From JBDREC01 sp043820105 [NCBI: Pseudomonadota bacterium] (lineage in GTDB: Bacteria > Bdellovibrionota_F > JAHFAK01), in contig JBDREC010000010.1 of NCBI GenBank assembly GCA_043820105.1, forward strand, positions 1-64,000: 64,000 bases of DNA, in the 5' to 3' direction. Position numbers and translations under genes: made by a program. Numbering within the stretch: the first letter of the stretch is position 1; the number at the start of each line of letters is the position of its first letter. A model generated the notes under the pieces. The model was not told the DNA's origin and made no database searches. It saw nothing but the letters and a program-made list of their open reading frames with translations. Below, piece after piece: positions 44,276 through 52,168 of this stretch.

Positions 44276-44410
44276 ATGTTAAAATACCATAAACCGAGAC
44301 TCACTTTATTAAATAAAAATTCAAGAGGTAATCTAAATTGTACAACAGGAACTAATGCATCAGTAGATGAAACTTGTGAACAAGGAACACATCTTGAAAG
44401 TCATGCATAG
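44276..44410 (+). CDS. Short Cys-rich RiPP-like precursor peptide
   Basis: A 44-residue peptide, MLKYHKPRLTLLNKNSRGN followed by LNCTTGTNASVDETCEQGTHLESHA. It has the same KY-x-KP-x-L leader as the other two copies and two core units (CTTGTNAS, CEQGTHLE). A ribosome site (TTGGAGATTTG) and a promoter precede it. It is divergent from the interrupted copy at 43772-44089, and the two starts are about 190 bp apart. It may be a natural short form or a copy truncated by the TAG at 44408. No maturase nearby. Confidence 0.5.
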   Translation: MLKYHKPRLTLLNKNSRGNLNCTTGTNASVDETCEQGTHLESHA

Positions 44411-44715
44411 CTCCTTGGATTCAACATTCTATATAAGCTAAATTATAGTCTAAATTCAGTTTTTGCAGTTTTTCTTAACTGTCAAACTCTTAATATCATT
44501 TTTTTGATTGAAAATATTGCTTAACCTAAAGTTATAGTCAATAAGTTTCTAGACCTTGCCTTACCCCACTTTTTTTAGATCCTGAATTTAGCTAACATTT
44601 GCACTGTCATAAGCAAGGTTTAGTAATGGCAGGTGTTCAGTTTATAATATCCCTATTTGCAGCTTATATGATAAGCAGTCTCAGTCAAAATAATCTTTTC
44701 AGATGGTGGATTTAA

Positions 44716-44940
44716 TTATGCAAGCCAAATGGGAAGATTATATTTTTCAGAAAGTTTAGAATAATTATTAAGCATCAAATCATCACCAAAACGATCAAAT
44801 GCAATCTTTGGTAAAACAAGAAGATCAATTTTAACATTTTGCTCTGCGTATGTTTCCAATATTTTTTCAAGTGCCAGATCAAAGTCCTTAACCATTAAAA
44901 GTCCAGCTGCATTTATGTTTCCACCATAAGTAAGATGCTT
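44716..44940 (-). pseudogene. C-terminal fragment of a DUF512-type protein
   Basis: A frame of 74 codons without a start codon, beginning after a TAA. It reads HLTYGGNINAAGLLMVKDFD, then IDLLVLPKIAFDRFGDD and KYNLPIWLA. These match the last part of DUF512 proteins (T-x-x-x-GLLTG-x-D ... LLP ... FLDD ... L-x-x-P-x), which in complete form carry PDZ-like and radical-SAM-related regions. The upstream part of the gene is missing. It lies among the precursor copies. The 44411-44715 stretch beside it shows no gene. Confidence 0.5.
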
Positions 44941-44970
44941 TTAAAGCCATCTTTTTATTTTATTATTTCT

Positions 44971-45632
44971 TTAAAAAGCATAGCAAATGCCTAGCAAAAT
45001 GTTATGGAGGTAAGTTTTTTCGAGGGACACATCACTAATGGGCGAAAAATCTTGCTGATGCTCACGATCATATACAAAAACAAAACGATACATTATATCA
45101 AGGGACCAATCTTGATAAATTTCCCATTTCACGCCTGTCATCAATTGCCCTCCAAAAGTCAAATCATGGTCATCTGATTCCACAGCTGAACTACCTGAAA
45201 CAGGAGTAAATATTATATCATGATTAGCATAGACTGCTCCAACACCAATCCCAGCGAATGGAGTGAATACAGTAGTATTATTATAGTCTGCTAAGCCATT
45301 GACCATAAAAGTATAAAACCTTTCTTGCCCTGATGCGTTCGTTTCTTGATCAAAATGCCCTTGGATATTACCAACATCAGTATTTAAAAAACCAATTTCT
45401 GCTTCCACTCGCAGCCAAGTCATAATCTCATTGCCATATAAAACACTACCACCATAGGTTGAATTAAAATCTATACTGGCAGTACGTTCACCAACTGTTC
45501 GGTTAACATCATGTGCTAAACCAAACGCTCCACGCACTCCAATATACCCAGCATCTTGTGCATATATCAAAGTTGACAGCATCATTATAGAGAAACAGAG
45601 CCCTGCTAAAACAGTGATTTTTTTTCTTTCAT
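44971..45632 (-). CDS. OmpA-like outer membrane beta-barrel, frame broken at an A8 tract
   Basis: The continuous frame (44971-45585, 204 residues) is an eight-strand-type barrel with alternating hydrophobic strands and terminal aromatic GICYAF, but starts in mid-signal peptide (MMLSTLIYAQD). Upstream sequence in the same frame reads TVLAGLCFSI, the missing hydrophobic core. An ATG at 45632 with ribosome site GGAAGGA reads MKEKKS and runs into a stop. Adding one A to the A8 run (T8 on the plus strand, 45618-45625) gives MKEKKITVLAGLCFSI and a complete signal peptide. So the gene is one base out of frame at a homopolymer. Surface or outer membrane protein of unknown role. Confidence 0.75.
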
Positions 45633-45917
45633 AAGGTCAAAATCCTTCCTTTTAAAAAAAAATTGCAATTAAACTTTTTTTATTACTAATTTTAAGATTA
45701 GTAGACCGGCTTTTTTAATATTTATATAATTTTTAAAAAAAGGTAAACTGTCAATAATATTCTATCTTCTACTTCTCTAACTGATAAACTATAGATAACC
45801 CCTAATGAGTGACCCAGGGACATGGTTTACTATTTTTTTGTAATAAAATAACTTCCAAGATTGCAAAAGAAGTGAATTAGTTTTCATCCCAAAATTCGAT
45901 TTTTGTCGTGACATCAA

Positions 45918-46363
45918 TCAATTGAATGATAATATCAATGCCTCGTTGATTTCTAGTGCAGCATTGTCAATTGGAGATTCTAGATTACCTTTATTATTCA
46001 TGTAATAAACCGTAATAGTGCTATTTTTTGTTAATATTACAGATGACCCGGATATTTCAATATTTCTAATAAATGCTTGTAAATAATATGATTCATCAAC
46101 AAATTCTCCGCTAACTTTTGCAGAAAAAGTTATATATTTAGTTCCATTGTGATCTATAAGGTCACACAAATCAACATTAGCAATTTTCAGATCCTCAACA
46201 TCCCCTAACCTTTCCAATACTAACATTTTAATTTGTTGACTTGATTTATCTGTAGCTTGCGAGATTTTATTGCCAGGTAAAATAACGGCTGTTGCAAATA
46301 GATTTGAGCCTATTACTAAGATTAGAAATAGTAAAACACCAATTGGTAGTAATTTTTTTTCAT
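45918..46363 (-). CDS. Short exported protein, frame broken at an A8 tract
   Basis: The frame is continuous from 45918 up to the signal peptide region (LLPIGVLLFLILVIGSNLFA). The proper ATG at 46363 (ribosome site AAAGGGG) is followed by A8 (T8 at 46353-46360) and enters the wrong frame; one extra A would give MKKKLLPIGVLLFL. The internal ATG at 46226 lacks a signal and is probably not the start. Mature part about 120 residues, strand-rich (YITFSAKVSGEFVDESYYL), no family recognised. A perfect -24/-12 promoter precedes it. Same defect as its neighbour at 44971-45632. Confidence 0.6.
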
Positions 46364-46400
46364 GACATGCCCCTTTATTTTTGGTTTATTTTTGAATAAA

Positions 46401-46415
46401 GCAATATCTGTGCCA
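46401..46415 (-). promoter_or_regulatory. Sigma-54 promoter, perfect core match
   Basis: Minus strand TGGCAC-AGATA-TTGC. Predicted start near 46389, 26 nt before the ATG at 46363. It faces away from the calpain promoter at 46587. Confidence 0.75.
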
Positions 46416-46586
46416 TGTTTCTCAGCTAGAAACTACTAATATTTTCTTACAGTTAATCCTGGGGAAGAATTTAAAAAAGAGACATCCCTTCCCCAATTTA
46501 ACGCGAAGCGCCCTATCACCTCTACATTAAAACCAAAACGCCCCGACATAACTCTTTAATAATATTACAAATTAATTTTCTTTTTT

Positions 46587-46601
46587 TGGCACTAAATTTG
46601 C
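46587..46601 (+). promoter_or_regulatory. Sigma-54 promoter, perfect core match
   Basis: TGGCAC-TAAAT-TTGC on the plus strand (with a further T before, TTGGCAC). The predicted start near 46612 leaves only about six bases before the ATG at 46618. Confidence 0.75.
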
Positions 46602-46617
46602 ATTTATTTTTTGTATT

Positions 46618-48738
46618 ATGAAACTAACCTTATTAATAAGAACACTATATATTAACCTTTTAGTCTGTTTTTTATTAACATCCCTTTTCTACTCAACCCA
46701 AATTTTTGCCAACATGTTTAGTCCAAATACTATCAAAATTGAAAGCTCAGAATCTTGTACAGCCCAATACTTTGGTCCAAAAGAAAATTATTATTATGGT
46801 GATTGCAAATTTAAAAATGATGAATTTGATAAACATTTCAAAATTGAAATTGAGTTAAAAGCAGATAATAGGCTAGAGGTGATTTTTAAACCAAAAGAAA
46901 ATTCAAGGGAAACTAGAACCGAAACCATAAAGGCATATCCAATTCCAAATGAAAACAGTTTTATAGAATATTGGTATGAAAATACTGAAAATCACATTGC
47001 TTGTCTAATTAAGATCGCAAATAAAACAAATGAAGATGGCACTTTCATTGCTGTTAAGGTTACCAAACATATGAAAGAAGTTTCTTATGAAAAATTGCGC
47101 TATACACAAGGAGATGAAATTGATATTTCACAATATCCCGCTAATACTCTTTTTCTTGTCACCAAACTAGAAGGTTTTGGAGTATTAAAAACTATAAATA
47201 TTCAAGTTCTTGATGAAACCATTGAGCATTTAGTTATAATTGACATGTTTGAATCGAATTTATTTCTCATGAATTTCAAACCGGTTATTAAAGCTTATGA
47301 CAAATTATTTGATGTTGAAGAAGATATTTTAAGAGCATATTTTTTTGAATTCGGTGCAGGCATTTTTATGGGAAAAAATAAGAGCTTAAAGGTTTTTAGT
47401 TATTATTATGGATCTGACACATATATGTATCTGGTTAATTATGGCAAAGATGCCTATCAAGCTCGAACTCGCTATTCAAATGTATTGGTTTCTAGATTAA
47501 GTGAAAATGCAACAAAGTTAAGAATATCAACCTCTGGAAAGCAAAATCATTGTTTATTTGAAACAATTGATATCTGGTTTGGAAATGGAGCAGATTATCA
47601 AGTCGGAGATCTCATCAGAGTGACCGACTATAACGGTGAAGTCTTAGAAGGAACAATTATTATAGATGATGAAACAATTAAAGATGCTGAAAAAATTCTT
47701 TATAAAACAAAAGGAAATTCTTCACTTTATGAAATCCCAGCAAAAGCAAGTGGGTTTGCTGATAACTATTACGGCCCTCCAATAGATCAAGAATATTATA
47801 ACCTTTGTGAACATGGACTTAAGCAAAAGGTGTTTTTAGTAAAAACAGAGAATGGAGAATATTTTAGAATTGATATACATGATTCAGATGTTTTTATTGA
47901 AAAAATTACACACGATGATTCATTGGTTTCAGTTAATAAAAATGAAATGCTGGATGAATTATATCCAAATGGAATTGGCAATCTAGGTGATATGCCAAAA
48001 CAAGGCCAAACTGGTGATTGCTATTTAGTCGCGGGCTTGATTGCATTGAGACACAATGAAGGACTTGCGAAATCAACAGTAAAAGAAACCTTCCAAAAAA
48101 TTGGAGATAAAACTTGGTATGTTTCATTTTTAGGTCGTCCTGAAATTGGAATGATTATAGATGAATCAGAGCTTGGAGTTCAATTCGCGCAAGACCCTCA
48201 ATCAGCCCAAATTAGCCCCTTTTCCCCACTTACTGGTCCCTTGGGTGATATATTAATAGAATTTGCTTATGGAAGGTTAAGAAGAGCTGCCTATGGGAAA
48301 AAAACAAGATATGATTTGTGGGAGCAAAAAGAATTAGTTGCTGTTGGAGGTGGATCAGCAAACAGATTCCTTAAAGATATAATTGATCCAAATAAGTTTG
48401 TTACAAGTCATAAATTTTCACTATTAAACAATCGTAGCAGAGAGCGAGTTACAGATTTATTAATAAATAAGGCTAATAATCCTGAGAACTTTTTGCTTAC
48501 AGTAAGCACAAATGATAATGTTGAAGCCTATAATTATTCAAAGACATTCACCAGATATGGAAATCATTCACTTACATTAACAGAAGTATTAACTGATTCC
48601 CAGAACAGACCTTATATCATTAAAAATCCTCATAACCCAAACATAAAATACAGATTTAGTTTTTCTGAATTACCAAGTGCTTTCACAGATATTTTATTTG
48701 TAGAAGTAAATTTAAACGACGACTATTTTGATTTTTAA
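46618..48738 (+). CDS. Exported calpain-like (C2) cysteine protease
   Basis: A 706-residue protein. Residues 1-33 are a signal peptide (LLVCFLLTSLFYSTQIFA). Residues about 35-440 are a large strand-rich region of unknown family. The C-terminal ~250 residues form a papain-fold calpain domain. The nucleophile lies in KQGQTGDCYLVAGLIAL (Cys468), the His in YGNHSLTLTEV (His650), and the Asn in IKNPHNP (Asn670). The triad is complete and in the right order. A perfect sigma-54 promoter ends only ~17 bp before the ATG, so the transcript would be almost leaderless. Calcium-binding loops are not evident. Its target and why it is exported are unknown. Confidence 0.85.
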   Translation: MKLTLLIRTLYINLLVCFLLTSLFYSTQIFANMFSPNTIKIESSESCTAQYFGPKENYYYGDCKFKNDEFDKHFKIEIELKADNRLEVIFKPKENSRETRTETIKAYPIPNENSFIEYWYENTENHIACLIKIANKTNEDGTFIAVKVTKHMKEVSYEKLRYTQGDEIDISQYPANTLFLVTKLEGFGVLKTINIQVLDETIEHLVIIDMFESNLFLMNFKPVIKAYDKLFDVEEDILRAYFFEFGAGIFMGKNKSLKVFSYYYGSDTYMYLVNYGKDAYQARTRYSNVLVSRLSENATKLRISTSGKQNHCLFETIDIWFGNGADYQVGDLIRVTDYNGEVLEGTIIIDDETIKDAEKILYKTKGNSSLYEIPAKASGFADNYYGPPIDQEYYNLCEHGLKQKVFLVKTENGEYFRIDIHDSDVFIEKITHDDSLVSVNKNEMLDELYPNGIGNLGDMPKQGQTGDCYLVAGLIALRHNEGLAKSTVKETFQKIGDKTWYVSFLGRPEIGMIIDESELGVQFAQDPQSAQISPFSPLTGPLGDILIEFAYGRLRRAAYGKKTRYDLWEQKELVAVGGGSANRFLKDIIDPNKFVTSHKFSLLNNRSRERVTDLLINKANNPENFLLTVSTNDNVEAYNYSKTFTRYGNHSLTLTEVLTDSQNRPYIIKNPHNPNIKYRFSFSELPSAFTDILFVEVNLNDDYFDF

Positions 48739-48770
48739 GTTTGCTACAAAAAGAGTTTTTATAAATCCCC

Positions 48771-48860
48771 CAACCTAGCATAGCCAGAACCATAAAGGGA
48801 ATCAACACATCATCTTAATTCAAAATTAATTGCGAGTATCAAGTGGTTTCAGCTTTTGTG
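48771..48860. repeat. Copy 1 of a ~90-bp intergenic repeat
   Basis: Contains CCTAGCATAGCCAGAACC ... AGTATCAAGTGGTTTCAGC. It matches the stretch at 50632-50715 over about 85 bp with scattered differences. Neither copy codes for protein. The inner GCATAGCCAG is near-palindromic. Confidence 0.6.
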
Positions 48861-48881
48861 CAGAAATTTATGATTTAATAA

Positions 48882-49184
48882 CTAATTAACTTTTAATTCA
48901 AGCAATCCATCTGAAATGCTTTGAAGAAATTTTTCATCCACTCTATTGTAATCCAAAATATCTACCTTAAATTTAAGATTACTTTCTTCAAATGCTTCTT
49001 TTAATTTTTCAATTAATGCCGGATCAATGACAGCTGCGGATTTTAATAAAAGATCAAGATCAGAGGCTTTATTATTTGAATTATTGGATCTGGATCCAAA
49101 AACAAATACTTGCATTTTTAGTTCTGCAAATAATTTGCTCAAAATGTGTCTGATAATAGCAAGCTCACTTTGGCTCAAATTCAT
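48882..49184 (-). CDS. MNT-type minimal nucleotidyltransferase
   Basis: A 100-residue protein with the minimal nucleotidyltransferase core: VFGSRSNNSNNKASDLDLLL (GS loop and D-x-D). This is the HI0073 type. It overlaps the preceding HI0074-like gene by 4 bp. In several MNT/HEPN-like pairs the nucleotidyltransferase acts as antitoxin by AMPylating its partner. In this pair that role is inferred only. Confidence 0.85.
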   Translation of the reverse strand: MNLSQSELAIIRHILSKLFAELKMQVFVFGSRSNNSNNKASDLDLLLKSAAVIDPALIEKLKEAFEESNLKFKVDILDYNRVDEKFLQSISDGLLELKVN

Positions 49185-49576
49185 AGCTGTCCTTTTTCCT
49201 TTAACTTTGAAAGTAGTTTTTCAGCATATTCAGGAAAATCTTTTATTATAGAAAAAACGAAGTCAGAATCTTTTTTGCTATAAAGATGTGTTGTTGAATT
49301 TCTAGCGTCAAGATAGCGGAACCATGTGTCCAGGTCATCTAAAAAGCCTTCCTGTAAAGCATCTCTAAAAAGAGGTTTGGGACTTGCACTTACATCCACT
49401 TTACCTAGAGAAATCAAAACTCTCCTAATCATCTTCCAACATTGTTCAAATGTATATTCAAATCTTTGAATAACCCCATCTCTTTCCAGGTCATTTTTAG
49501 GTTCATTTAAAAGCCCTTCTTTTAGGCTTAATAAGGCATTTTCAAAGAAAGTAAAATCAATTTTTTTAATATCCAT
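49181..49576 (-). CDS. HI0074-family nucleotidyltransferase substrate-binding protein
   Basis: A 131-residue all-helical protein: RDGVIQRFEYTFEQCWKMIRR, FRDALQEGFLDDLDTWFRYLDARNSTTHLY, matching the HI0074 family (HEPN-like four-helix bundle). The RN-x-x-x-H pattern (RNSTTH) characteristic of HEPN RNases is present. First gene of the pair with the MNT protein. Toxin/antitoxin or nucleotidyltransferase complex; direction of action not decided. Confidence 0.88.
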   Translation of the reverse strand: MDIKKIDFTFFENALLSLKEGLLNEPKNDLERDGVIQRFEYTFEQCWKMIRRVLISLGKVDVSASPKPLFRDALQEGFLDDLDTWFRYLDARNSTTHLYSKKDSDFVFSIIKDFPEYAEKLLSKLKEKGQL

Positions 49577-49658
49577 TTTTCACCAAAAAAATATTATTAA
49601 ATTATAATACCAGTTGGATCATCTTTTTGATCTGCTATGTCCTTATAGTTTGCTGGAT

Positions 49659-49860
49659 TTTAGTTGTCAAGCAAGTGGGAAATACTCTTATTCTTTTCTA
49701 CAAGTCTCCTTAAATCCTTGTCTATTCTCAAGGCCTGATAATCATGCTTAAGACCCCATTCATGCTTCCTACGTCATGAAATGTCCACTTTACCCAGGTT
49801 TGTGTCTGTTTTAAAAGCGAAATGGCCGGTTCGGACCCCTGATCAGCCTTAAATGTTACT
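49659..49860 (-). mobile_element. Degraded mobile-element remnant
   Basis: In the 49577-49973 gap. A minus-strand frame without start reads KHEWGLKHDYQALRIDKDL, then RRLVEKNKSISHLLDN and stop. It is followed upstream by GGCTGATCAGGGGTCCGAAC, which resembles terminal sequences of IS21-type elements. The assignment is by general appearance and uncertain. Confidence 0.35.
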
Positions 49861-49973
49861 TTTTTGACCAATTTTAGTTTATTAATAAGCTGTAATATCC
49901 TTTAACTGTTTGAAAATATAAAACATTAAAAAAAAGACAGTTTTGGTATAATTTTTGTAACATATTTCTTGGG

Positions 49974-50095
49974 GGCTGTTAAGTAATTCATAAGCCATGA
50001 GGATATAAAAATAAACCAACTTGTATGAGAGGCTTATAAAAATAATCTCAGCCTATAATTTGATGTTTTTGTTCAAAGCATCGGAAGGAACAGCC
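49974..50095 (+). mobile_element. 122-bp IS relic sharing ends with the 24835 element
   Basis: Bounded by perfect GGCTGTT / AACAGCC ends. Inside, AAAATAAACCAACTTGTATGAGAGGCTTATAAAAATAAT matches the 25105-25142 stretch with two substitutions and reads TNLYERLIKIISAYNLMFLF, the C-terminus of the same transposase. Nearly all the rest of the IS is deleted. The right end carries GGAAGGA and stops exactly at the ATG of the next gene. Confidence 0.65.
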
Positions 50096-50614
50096 ATGAA
50101 TCTCTTGGGATTAAAAAAGAAGCTATTTAAAACAATTTTGATAATTATTATTTTTCTTTTTAATTTTCATTCAATTTTCAGCTTATCTCAAAAAGATAGC
50201 AAAAGGGCTAGTTTTCTTCAAATAGTTCTTGAAACTGAAGATTTTTCAAAGCTAAATAAAATGACTGCTAACAATGCAATTCATGCATTTGTTGGTAGAA
50301 TAAATCTTGAGAATGAAAGTTTTTTAGATTCAATAATTCAATCAGGAGCTCTTTCTTTTATACCTCTTTCTTTTTTTCAGCATATTAATTTAACAAAAAG
50401 ATATTATAAAAACCCATCCCAAGAAGAAATTAACACTCTAATACAGGTTCTGTTTGCTCTTTCTGATTCTTTGCTTCCAGATCCTACTAAATATCAGATT
50501 CAAAAATTAACAAATTCACAAAAGAAAATTCAGATTGAATCATGTATCATAAATTCAAAAATTGTAAGAGATGCTAATATGCATAAATTCTTTGGAAAAC
50601 TTGAGACTATCTAA
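50096..50614 (+). CDS. Exported protein of unknown function
   Basis: A 172-residue protein with signal peptide MNLLGLKKKLFKTILIIIIF cleaved near FSLSQ. The ATG at 50096 has GGAAGGA 8 bases upstream, inside the IS relic; the frame runs on upstream only because it reads through the transposase C-terminus. The mature part is helical with no recognised motif. Confidence 0.62.
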   Translation: MNLLGLKKKLFKTILIIIIFLFNFHSIFSLSQKDSKRASFLQIVLETEDFSKLNKMTANNAIHAFVGRINLENESFLDSIIQSGALSFIPLSFFQHINLTKRYYKNPSQEEINTLIQVLFALSDSLLPDPTKYQIQKLTNSQKKIQIESCIINSKIVRDANMHKFFGKLETI

Positions 50615-50631
50615 TCATTGGGTCTACCTAA

Positions 50632-50715
50632 CCTGGCATAGCCAGAACCAAAAAGGAATCAAAGCATCATTTTAGCTCATAATTTTTTGATAGTATCAAG
50701 TGGCTTCAGCTATCA
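50632..50715. repeat. Copy 2 of a ~90-bp intergenic repeat
   Basis: Contains CCTGGCATAGCCAGAACC ... AGTATCAAGTGGCTTCAGC, matching 48771-48860. It follows the exported-protein gene just as copy 1 follows the calpain gene. Confidence 0.6.
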
Positions 50716-50878
50716 GGCTTCTGACTACAAGGCTGTTAGTAGATAGTTTCAGAGATCCTTGGATAAAACAGAAATTAATTTCTGTAATGCTCTAATCAAT
50801 TCATCATATTGAGATTTTAAATAATTATTGGTTGTTTTTGTTAAATATCCAAGTCGAAAGGATAAGCTTAGAAGATAG

Positions 50879-51303
50879 CGTACTTCAGAAGCAGAGGATA
50901 TAGCAACCTTTCTAGGGAAAAAACTTCATTCAAATTATCAAGGTGAAATGGGCAATTCTTTTAGTACAAGAATCGAAGGCACAAAAATCAAGCATTGCAT
51001 GGGCTCTTCATCAATCAAGATGTATGATAAATTGGGATTTATTTTAAGAATCGAAACAACTGCAAATGACATTACATTTTTTAAACACTATCGAACGATA
51101 GAACACAAGGACGGTACAAGTAGCAAAAAAATAGCCAAAAAGTATCAAGAATCCTTAAAAGACTTCATGTTCACGGATTAATTAAAAAAGTTCGTAATAG
51201 CTATAAATATTATCTGACAAAATTGGGAAAGAATGTAATAATCGCTGGATTTTCACTTGTTGAATTTCTTGTTAAACCGGAGTTGTCTCGTAATCTTTCC
51301 TGA
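50879..51303 (+). pseudogene. Remnant of a conserved wHTH-ended protein, frameshifted
   Basis: Two frames of one gene. The first (50879-51181, no start) reads ATFLGKKLHSNYQGEMGNS, then RIEGTKIKHCMGSSSIKMYD and LGFILRIETTANDITFFKHY, blocks I recognise as conserved among genomic remnants and mobile-like proteins but cannot name. The second frame enters near 51163 with LHVHGLIKKVRNSYKYYLTK and LGKNVIIAGFSLVEFL, a winged-helix-like end. The part between them appears deleted. Confidence 0.55.
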
Positions 51304-51396
51304 AGCCGGAAGCCTGGAGCCTGTAGCCACTTTCAATGGTTCCAGAAACTCCTCACAACTTTTTCTCTCACTTTTGTGCAGAAAATTATGGATTAG

Positions 51397-51630
51397 TTCC
51401 TAATAAATAGATACGCAGCAGAAGATTTTTGGGTAAAATGGAATGAATATTTCAAAAGTGTTGTTTTAGAAGTCTTTTTTTCTAATCCAGAAGAAGCATA
51501 CAACAACCTGGGACTGACAGATAAAGAAAAAGACAGAATCATTTATCTAAAAGAAGTAGAGAATGATAAAATTAATAATAACGATTTATTTTTCCTAATT
51601 AGTATATTAAAAATATATTATTCTATCTAA
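51397..51630 (+). pseudogene. Gene fragment of unknown family
   Basis: A 77-codon frame with no start: RYAAEDFWVKWNEYFKSVV then NPEEAYNNLGLTDKEKDRII and a stop. Composition is protein-like. The following 51631-52168 stretch holds another short start-less frame (about 51813-51918, ending SFLDEVIKYFFGESETEN) and no complete gene. Confidence 0.35.
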
Positions 51631-52168
51631 TATTAACTTCATTATCAAAATTTTCCCGATAAATTACTTCATCATTTCCTTTTGCATGTAGGAACTTTCT
51701 GGGATAGTATTCAAGTATAAAGGTTCAATTGGTGCAAAAGATATAAAAAATAAAACATAAACCACACTAGATCATTCTATTTTCCAGATACTGGAATATG
51801 CATATAAGAATTTTTACAACAAGAGAAAAGCATTGACGATGTTGGCGAAAAGTCAGATGATAGTTTTCTCGATGAAGTAATTAAGTATTTCTTTGGTGAA
51901 TCAGAAACTGAAAATTAGAATAAAGTGGATATGGAGTTTTTTAATGCTTTTTTTTGGTTTAGAAAAATAAATAGTGCGGAGGTGGTAGGCAGACCTTTCC
52001 CCCTACACAAAAGAAGTAAATTCCTCATAAGATTTGAAAAAACTAAATTTCTATGAAAGTAATTTCAAAGAATATTAATAATAGTTTTAGATTCTATTTT
52101 AATAATCAATATCCATCTATTAGCAGTCTCTCCTACAAAATCACAATGATCGATTGATCCAATGAATT

